Positions 1 through 4,658 of a DNA stretch of 9,621 nucleotides are shown piece after piece. The notes under the pieces were generated by a model, which searched no databases, had not been told where the DNA came from, and saw only the letters and a program-made list of their open reading frames with translations. Position 1 is the first letter of the stretch. The number at the start of each line of letters is the position of its first letter. This stretch comes from JAICLL01 sp035252155 (lineage in GTDB: Bacteria; Planctomycetota; Planctomycetia; Pirellulales; JAICIG01): the NCBI GenBank assembly GCA_035252155.1, contig DATFDL010000206.1:1-9621 (forward strand). The letters run 5' to 3'. Position numbers and translations under genes: made by a program.

Positions 1-103
1 ACTCGCGGCTTGGCACCGAGATCTGCCGCCCGTCGGCCAAATGAATGAGAAACGGTTGAAATGGCTGGGCGTTGCAATAGTTGCGAATCTGCTCAATCGC
101 CAT
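1..103 (-). CDS. Conserved small planctomycete protein, N-terminal part only
   Basis: The reverse strand opens with ATG at 103-101 and stays open to the window edge, giving 34 codons that begin MAIEQIRNYCNAQPFQPF and continue to a hydrophobic segment and LADGRQI. This matches what I remember of a small (about 90 aa) protein of unknown function common in planctomycetes, where an IEQ-R start leads into QPF-PF-IHLADGR. There is an in-frame TAG upstream at 161-163 and no other ATG between it and this start. No good ribosome binding site is seen. The gene is cut by the window edge and its function is unknown. It reads in the same direction as the histidine kinase upstream, from which the 40-bp repeats separate it. 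Confidence 0.65.
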   Translation of the reverse strand, partial: MAIEQIRNYCNAQPFQPFLIHLADGRQISVPSRE

Positions 104-169
104 GGGATTCTCGCGTCCGCTTGAGTCACTGTTTAGCGTACCGGTCGAGCGTGGCTGGTTCTAGGGTCC

Positions 170-289
170 CTCACCCAGCCTCTCCCAGAGTGAGAGGAAT
201 TTATCGCCTCTCACTTGGCCGTCTCGCGGAGGCAGAGGAATTTAGCGCCCTCACCTGGCCTCTCCCGGAGGGCGAGGGAATTTCTCAGC
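170..289. repeat. Three diverged tandem copies of a 40-bp intergenic repeat
   Basis: Copies begin at 170, 210 and 250, each with CTCAC. Each carries a purine-rich right half ending GAGGGAATTT or a close variant. The third copy is the clearest: 259-266 (CCTCTCCC) can pair with 270-277 (GGGCGAGG) across a 3-nt loop, with one mismatch. The block lies between the histidine kinase and the next gene, downstream of both reading frames. There is no U tract after the hairpin in either direction, so it is a poor intrinsic terminator. It may instead be a copy of a dispersed family. Confidence 0.75.
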
Positions 290-340
290 CTGCACTTTTA
301 ACCCTCCGAATGCGTCTTTGTTCTCTTCGTTACCTTCTGT

Positions 341-1117
341 TCAAATTCTGCCGTGCTCGGCGCCGTCGCCGCGACTTTCCGAGCGAATGCGCTGCGGCAC
401 GGGCAGCTCGATCGTGAACCGCGTCCCCATGCCTTCCTTGCTCTGGACGTCGATCAGGCCGCCGTGCGCTTCTATGATCTTTCTCGTCGTCGGCAAACCC
501 AGGCCCGAGCCGCTGGGTTTCGTGGAGTAAAAGGCCTCGAACATCCGCGACATTGTCTTCTCGCTCATGCCGCAGCCGTTGTCGATCAGGTGCAAGGCCA
601 CGCCGCGGGGGGTCAACTCGGTGTGCACCAACAGCGTACCGCCATCGGGCATGGCCTGCTGGGCGTTGAGAATCAGGTTGAGCAGCGCGCCGCGGAACGA
701 CTCGCGATCCAACAGCACGCTGGGCAGATCGGCGGTCAGGATCGGCTGGATGTCGATTTTCGCCTCGACCGCCTGCGGGCGGTAAAACTCCAGGATCTGC
801 ATCAACTGCTGATTCAGGTCGGTCGGCTCCAGCCGTAGTTGGCGGACTTTGGCGAAATTCAAAAAGTTATCGAGCAATTCGTGCAGCCGCTCGCACTCTT
901 GCTGCACCACGGCGATCTTGCCCAACGCCCGGCGAGTGCGGGGAGATTCGTCTTGCTGAAAATCTTCGGCCAACAGCTCCATGTTGAGACGGATGGTCGA
1001 GAGCGGGTTTTTTATTTCGTGGGCCAGGCCGCCCGCCAGCCGGGCGATCTCAGTATATTGGTCGATTAGCCGCTGGTTTTCTTCCGACGGCTTGCGATTC
1101 GGCTCAGGCGCGATCAT
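341..1117 (-). CDS. Soluble sensor histidine kinase (NtrB/AtoS-like core)
   Basis: Residue numbers use the ATG at 1117 (258 aa). A dimerisation and phosphoacceptor helix carries GGLAHEIKNPLSTIRLN with the phosphorylated His at about residue 33. A HATPase_c domain follows: N box LLNLILNAQQAM (Asn 147 and 151), DNGCGM at 179-184, FEAFYSTKP at 193-201 and GSGLGL at 203-208. The HEIKNPL H-box and FxxFYSTKP are typical of the NtrB/AtoS/ZraS group. There is no membrane segment, PAS or other sensor domain, so it is predicted cytoplasmic and must sense through a partner or the short N-terminus. No response regulator is visible in the window. The frame stays open to a TTG at 1165, which would add 16 residues. 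I prefer the ATG because conserved sequence (SEENQRLIDQY) begins just after it. Upstream is the HicB-like gene, ending 57 bp away on the same strand. Confidence 0.92.
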   Translation of the reverse strand: MIAPEPNRKPSEENQRLIDQYTEIARLAGGLAHEIKNPLSTIRLNMELLAEDFQQDESPRTRRALGKIAVVQQECERLHELLDNFLNFAKVRQLRLEPTDLNQQLMQILEFYRPQAVEAKIDIQPILTADLPSVLLDRESFRGALLNLILNAQQAMPDGGTLLVHTELTPRGVALHLIDNGCGMSEKTMSRMFEAFYSTKPSGSGLGLPTTRKIIEAHGGLIDVQSKEGMGTRFTIELPVPQRIRSESRGDGAEHGRI

Positions 1118-1174
1118 CGCTCCATGATATGCGAACGCCCGGATTTCTTCAGGGGGCGGCGCCAATGAATTTGG

Positions 1175-1399
1175 CTACTGAACGACCTCGCGAGTGGGAT
1201 GAACGCAAGGCGTCGGGAGCGGTCGGCCTTCGCTTTGCTGGCGCTCGATGACGTCGTCAACCACCTGGCATAATTCCCCATAGAGCTGGATCGGGTCGTC
1301 ACCGTGAATACCGGTGATGACGTCGGGGCACATACCAATATAAGCCCGATCCGCGTCGCTCCACTCGACCCATTTGTGATAAGCGTCACCTGGTTTCAT
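1175..1399 (-). CDS. Solitary HicB-like protein
   Basis: This encodes 74 aa from ATG at 1399, beginning MKPGDAYHKWVEWSDADRAY. The pattern of KWVEWS, an acidic turn, a short GMCPDV strand, a GIHGDDP turn and the helix LYGELCQVVDDVIE matches the partial RNase H fold of HicB antitoxins, followed by the usual GRPLP end. HicB normally neutralises the mRNA interferase HicA and often carries a DNA-binding C-terminus. Here there is neither a C-terminal helix-turn-helix nor a HicA-like gene on either side. Such solo HicB-like proteins are common and their role is unclear. The frame extends to a GTG at 1417, adding MRPPYP, which is also plausible. Neither start has a clear Shine-Dalgarno site. The family call is from motif memory. 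Confidence 0.72.
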   Translation of the reverse strand: MKPGDAYHKWVEWSDADRAYIGMCPDVITGIHGDDPIQLYGELCQVVDDVIERQQSEGRPLPTPCVHPTREVVQ

Positions 1400-1619
1400 T
1401 GGATACGGCGGTCGCACCCGACATTAACTGCAGGCTGGATCCAACGCGTTAAGATGGAGGAGGGGAGTACCGGTGGACTCTTCTCTGTTCATCGCGTTGC
1501 CAATCGGCATACGCTAGCTGAAGCGTTGGTCACGCGGCTGGCCGAGCACCTCATGGACTCTCATTGTATGAGAAGGACCCGAGACGAGGCCACAGGTATT
1601 TTAAACGATGATTTGCCAT

Positions 1620-1808
1620 TCACCGAAGTTTTCCGGCCTGGCGCAGGCGTGCTTTTACGTCTTCCAAGCTCTCCCGCGGTTCTTTGCGGCGCACGCGAGC
1701 GACGAGCAGGTCTTGAAAATCCTCCCAAAATCGCCGGTGCTTCGCGAGATCAATGATCACAGCCTCCACGCGCCCCTCGCTGTCAACCACAAACTTGATG
1801 CCGCGCAT
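1620..1808 (-). CDS. Small antitoxin-like protein without a toxin partner
   Basis: A 62-aa protein starting ATG at 1808. The N-terminus, MRGIKFVVDSEGRVEAVIID, is a beta strand, turn and strand, followed by an amphipathic helix (HRRFWEDFQDLLVARVR) and a charged tail (KEPRESLEDVKARLRQAGK). This layout resembles short Phd/RelB-type antitoxins found before RelE/ParE toxins in planctomycetes and cyanobacteria, where KFV-D--G--AV-ID--E-WE is typical. It is a match from memory, not a search. The expected toxin should begin at or just after the TGA stop. An ATG does follow that stop directly, but its frame closes after 22 codons. The gene lies between pnp (upstream) and the HicB-like gene, all on the minus strand. 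Confidence 0.6.
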   Translation of the reverse strand: MRGIKFVVDSEGRVEAVIIDLAKHRRFWEDFQDLLVARVRRKEPRESLEDVKARLRQAGKLR

Positions 1809-1832
1809 TTCTTGCTTCGGAAGAGTGTGAGC

Positions 1833-1893
1833 GTGGGATCGCCTTCCTACGTCTTCGAATGCCGAACTGGACGACCTAGGAAGGTCATCCTAC
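1833..1893. repeat. Long imperfect inverted repeat (REP/REPIN or MITE-like)
   Basis: Arms of 24 nt at 1833-1856 and 1870-1893 pair at 19 of 24 positions around a 13-nt loop (1857-1869). Both arms contain CCTTCCTA when read inwards. Within the right half a smaller hairpin is also possible: 1869-1877 with 1882-1890 around AGGA. The element lies just upstream of the antitoxin-like gene and 73 bp past the pnp stop. It has no U tract. It may stabilise or end the pnp transcript, or be a dispersed palindromic repeat. Confidence 0.7.
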
Positions 1894-1917
1894 ATTGCCC
1901 GAAGCCGCAGCGCAGCC

Positions 1918-1941
1918 GGGGCATCGGCAAGCCTCTGCCCC
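1918..1941 (-). terminator. GC hairpin downstream of pnp, possible terminator
   Basis: GGGGCA (1918-1923) is the reverse complement of TGCCCC (1936-1941), giving a 6-bp GC stem with a 12-nt loop, 26 bp past the pnp stop codon. No run of U follows on the minus strand, so it is not a standard intrinsic terminator. It could be a 3'-end stabilising structure. Confidence 0.3.
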
Positions 1942-1966
1942 AGCCACCGGAGCACGGAGAATAAAC

Positions 1967-4132
1967 CTAGTCCCCTCCCTCGCTGCCGACGGGCTGCTCG
2001 GCCTCTTGCATGGCCTGGCGGCGACTGAGCTTCACGCGGTCCTGGTCGTCGATGGCGATCACCTTGACCAACATCTCGTCGCCCACCTTGCAGACGTCGC
2101 CGACGCTGTTGACGTAACCGTCGGAAAGCTCGCTGATGTGGCACAGCCCGTCCTTGCCGGGGATGATCTCGATGAACGCGCCGAACTCCTTGATGCTCGT
2201 CACGCGGCCTTCGTAGATCTTGCCGATCTTGACGGTCTCGGTGAGGGCCTCGACCCGCCGCATGGCCGCCTTCGCCGATTCGGCGTCGTTGCTGGCCACC
2301 GTCACGGTGCCGTCGTCTTCGACTTCGATCACTGCGCCGGTCGCTTCCTGAATGCCGCGGATGGTCTTGCCGCCCGGACCGATCAAAGCGCCGATCTTGT
2401 CGGGATTGATCTTGGTGCGCAACAGTCGCGGCGCCCACGGCGAGATCTCTTCGTTCGGACGAGGGATCGCCGAGAGCATGTGCCGCAGAATATGAATACG
2501 GGCTTCGCGCGATTGGGCCATCGTGGCCGCGATGATCTCGCGGCTGATGCCCTTGATTTTCAGGTCGAGCTGAATGCCGGTGATGCCGTTCTGGGTGCCG
2601 GCAATTTTGAAATCCATGTCGCCAAAATGGTCCTCGTCGCCGATGATGTCGGTGAGCAAGGTCCACTTGTCGTCGGTCTCTTTGACCAGCCCGACCGAAA
2701 TGCCCGCCACGGGATTGCTGATCGGCACGCCGGCGGCCATCAGGCCCAGCGTGGCCCCGCAGACGCTGGCCATCGAGCTGGAGCCGTTCGACTCCAGAAT
2801 GTCGGAGATCACGCGGATGGTATAGGGAAACTCTTCGGGATCGGGCAGCACCGGTTTGACGCTGCGCTCGGCCAGGGCGCCGTGCCCGATCTCGCGGCGG
2901 CCGGGACCTCGGATGGGCCGCACCTCGCCTACCGAGAACGAGGGGAAGTAATAGTCGAGCATGAATTTCTTAGAGTATTCGTCGATCAGCCCGTCGACCC
3001 GCTGCTCGTCGCGGTTGGTGCCCAGCGTGATCGTGATCAGGGCCTGCGTTTCGCCGCGCTGAAAGACAGCCGAGCCGTGTACGCGCGGCAGCACGTCGAC
3101 CTCGCAGTGGATCGCCCGCAGGTCTTTGCTGCCGCGGCCGTCGGGCCGGGTGCCCGATAGAATCAGGTCGCGCACCACATGCTCTTCAAGCTGGTGCCAG
3201 GCATGGCTGAAGACCGCAGGGTCGAGGGCGCCGGGGGCGTCAAGGTTCGGGCTCATTTCGGCCAACGCCCGCTCTTTGAGCCCTGCCACGGCGTCGGCCC
3301 GGGCGTGCTTGCCCACCGTCTGCTTGGCCTGGCGGAAGGCGTCGTAATAGCGCGACCGCAACGTCTCGAAAGTATTGTCGGCCGGCGGAACCTCATACTG
3401 CTGCTTGACGACTTGCACCTTCTGGCACAGCTCGACTTGCAGATCGCAGATCTCGCGGATGATCCGCTGGCACTCGTCGATGGCCTGTTGCATGCGGCTT
3501 TCGGGCAGCTCGCGGGCAAAGCCTTCGATCATCAGCACCGCGTCGCGGCTGCCGGAGACAATCAGATCGAGATCGCTCTCTTCCAGATCGTCCTGGGTGG
3601 GAAAAGGCACGAACTCGCCGTCGACTTGGCCCAGGCGGACCGAAGCGATCGGCCCTTGAAACGGCAGAGGCGACAGCGCCAGAGCCGCGGCGGCGGCGTT
3701 CATGGCCAGCACGTCGGAGTCGTTCTGGCGGTCGCTGGCCAGCACGTTGGCCTGAATCTGCACTTCGTCGCGGAACCACTCGGGAAACAGCGGCCGGATC
3801 GGCCGGTCCATGAGCCGGCTGGTGAGCGTCTCTTTCATGGTGGGGCGGCCTTCGCGCTTCAGAAAGCCGCCGGGAAACTTGCCCGCCGCCGCCGTGCGTT
3901 CGCGATAGTCGCACGTCAGCGGGAAGAAGTCGATGCCCACACGGGCGGGGCCGGTACACGCGGCGGCCAGGACGACGGTTTCGCCGTATTGCACCAGGCA
4001 GCTTCCGCCGGCCTGCTTGGCGAGAAAACCGGTTTCGATGGAAAAGACGCTGGCCCCAATCTGCTTTTCAACTCGTACTTTCAATGCTGGTTCCCATTCC
4101 TTTGGGACGAAGTCATTTTTTGTCCGTCCCAC
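1967..4132 (-). CDS. pnp: Polynucleotide phosphorylase
   Basis: PNPase degrades RNA 3' to 5' by phosphorolysis and can add tails in reverse. It forms a trimeric ring and is part of RNA turnover machinery. The 721-aa product has the complete layout: first RNase PH domain about 17-230 (FPLTCDYRERTAAAGKFPGG, GRPTMKETLTSRLMDRPIRPL), helical linker about 235-320, second RNase PH domain about 325-555 (RPDGRG, SNGSSSMASVCG), KH domain about 575-630 with GPGG at 585-588, and S1 domain about 636-704. The catalytic GDEDHFGDMDFK is intact at 498-509; Asp501, Asp507 and Lys509 correspond to E. coli Asp486, Asp492 and Lys494. The start is uncertain. The frame opens at GTG 4132 with GGGA five bases upstream, but the usual PNPase N-terminus (KVRVEKQIG) begins at a TTG at 4084 that has GGGAA six bases upstream. 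The gene lies 27 bp after rpsO on the same strand, the common bacterial order. Confidence 0.97.
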   Translation of the reverse strand: MGRTKNDFVPKEWEPALKVRVEKQIGASVFSIETGFLAKQAGGSCLVQYGETVVLAAACTGPARVGIDFFPLTCDYRERTAAAGKFPGGFLKREGRPTMKETLTSRLMDRPIRPLFPEWFRDEVQIQANVLASDRQNDSDVLAMNAAAAALALSPLPFQGPIASVRLGQVDGEFVPFPTQDDLEESDLDLIVSGSRDAVLMIEGFARELPESRMQQAIDECQRIIREICDLQVELCQKVQVVKQQYEVPPADNTFETLRSRYYDAFRQAKQTVGKHARADAVAGLKERALAEMSPNLDAPGALDPAVFSHAWHQLEEHVVRDLILSGTRPDGRGSKDLRAIHCEVDVLPRVHGSAVFQRGETQALITITLGTNRDEQRVDGLIDEYSKKFMLDYYFPSFSVGEVRPIRGPGRREIGHGALAERSVKPVLPDPEEFPYTIRVISDILESNGSSSMASVCGATLGLMAAGVPISNPVAGISVGLVKETDDKWTLLTDIIGDEDHFGDMDFKIAGTQNGITGIQLDLKIKGISREIIAATMAQSREARIHILRHMLSAIPRPNEEISPWAPRLLRTKINPDKIGALIGPGGKTIRGIQEATGAVIEVEDDGTVTVASNDAESAKAAMRRVEALTETVKIGKIYEGRVTSIKEFGAFIEIIPGKDGLCHISELSDGYVNSVGDVCKVGDEMLVKVIAIDDQDRVKLSRRQAMQEAEQPVGSEGGD

Positions 4133-4159
4133 TGCGTCCCAGCCAAACCGCCGGCGAGA

Positions 4160-4429
4160 TTACTTGCGGATATCCAGACGCCGGATGATGTCGAGATAGC
4201 GCTGCGGACTGACCCGTTTCAGGTAATCCAGCAGCCGGCGTCGCCGACTGACCATCATCAGCAGACCCCGCCGACTGGCGAAGTCCTTTTTGTGCGTCCG
4301 CAAGTGCTCGGTCAGCTCGCCGATCCTGGTGGTCAGGATGGCGATTTGGACTTCGGGCGACCCCGTGTCGGTGTCGCCGCGACGGAAGTCACCGATCAGC
4401 TCTTGCTTGCGCTGTTTGGTAATAGACAT
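4160..4429 (-). CDS. rpsO: 30S ribosomal protein S15
   Basis: An 89-aa protein of standard length for uS15. It binds the 16S rRNA central-domain three-way junction early in 30S assembly and contributes to an intersubunit bridge. Family signatures are present in order: the TGSPEVQIA loop (22-30), helix RIGELTEHLRTHKKDF, the rRNA-contacting residues His42, Asp49 and Ser52, then SRRGLLMMVSRRRRLLDYLKR and a C-terminal YLDIIRRLDIRK. The start is ATG at 4429 with only a weak upstream GGAT. It is the first gene of the rpsO-pnp unit. In several bacteria S15 represses its own mRNA through the leader, and a short leader hairpin is present here. Confidence 0.98.
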   Translation of the reverse strand: MSITKQRKQELIGDFRRGDTDTGSPEVQIAILTTRIGELTEHLRTHKKDFASRRGLLMMVSRRRRLLDYLKRVSPQRYLDIIRRLDIRK

Positions 4430-4445
4430 CTGCGATCCGCTGTTT

Positions 4446-4460
4446 CTCCCACTTTGGGAA
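4446..4460 (-). promoter_or_regulatory. Small hairpin in the rpsO leader
   Basis: On the minus strand, TTCCCA and TGGGAG pair (one G-U) around a 3-nt loop, ending 16 bases before the rpsO ATG. In other bacteria S15 binds structured rpsO leaders to control its own translation, so this could be part of such a site. The hairpin alone does not show that. Confidence 0.3.
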
Positions 4461-4471
4461 GGTTTGCTTGG

Positions 4472-4499
4472 ACTCTACCTACTTTTTGGTTTCAAACAA
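4472..4499 (-). promoter_or_regulatory. Putative sigma70-type promoter for rpsO-pnp
   Basis: On the minus strand, a -35-like TTGTTT (4499-4494) and a -10-like TAGAGT (4477-4472) are 16 bp apart. This would start transcription about 35 bases before rpsO. Each box matches the consensus at 4 of 6 positions at best. Position just before a strongly expressed ribosomal gene is the main support. Confidence 0.3.
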
Positions 4500-4548
4500 C
4501 TTAAGGCGTGAATGTACCATCTTGGCTGAGGATTGCAACCGGTAATGA

Positions 4549-4576
4549 GGGTTCAGGGTTCAGGGTTCAGGGTTCA
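4549..4576 (+). repeat. Four perfect tandem copies of GGGTTCA
   Basis: The heptamer GGGTTCA is repeated four times without error in the gap between the rpsO promoter region and the 3' end of the ceramidase-like gene. Similar 7-bp-period G-rich arrays occur at two further places near the right end of the window. Confidence 0.9.
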
Positions 4577-4580
4577 GCAG

Positions 4581-4658
4581 CGGTTGAAGGCCAGGAAACC
4601 GCGGCGCGATGTGGTGGCCGCGGGCCGTGTATTTACTACTACCTGGCCTCCTCAACCG
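4581..4658 (-). terminator. Nested inverted repeat at the end of the ceramidase-like gene, candidate terminator
   Basis: The outer arms are 4581-4595 (CGGTTGAAGGCCAGG) and 4642-4658, which match as reverse complements except for a 2-nt bulge. The inner arms CCGCGGC (4599-4605) and GCCGCGG (4617-4623) are perfect, with an 11-nt loop. On the minus strand the inner stem is followed by TTT, so it may end the ceramidase-like transcript before rpsO. The right outer arm lies inside the last codons and stop of that gene. Confidence 0.5.

Noticed and set aside
170..289. CRISPR array
   Set aside because: The repeats are directly tandem with no spacers and are diverged from each other; no cas gene is present.
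1114..1389. Minus-strand 91-codon frame overlapping the HicB-like gene and the histidine kinase start
   Set aside because: Its translation is low-complexity (Ser, Arg) and frame-shifted relative to the HicB-like protein, which has clear family motifs.
1456..1517. Strong Shine-Dalgarno-like GGAGGAGGGG on the plus strand followed by GTG at 1473
   Set aside because: The frame closes after 14 codons. No longer plus-strand gene with a recognisable product follows.
1304..1756. Plus-strand 150-codon frame through the 1400-1619 gap
   Set aside because: It overlaps both antitoxin-like genes in antisense. The segment unique to the gap (TLAEALVTRLAEHL) is suggestive but too short to call a gene or remnant.
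1895..3160. Long open frame (421 codons) antisense to pnp
   Set aside because: It is a product of GC-rich codon bias opposite an unmistakable PNPase gene. Its translation is rich in Asp, His, Arg and Ala with no domain.
3179..4504. Long open frame (441 codons) antisense to pnp and rpsO
   Set aside because: It crosses two conserved genes and their promoter on the other strand, and its translation shows no recognisable motif.
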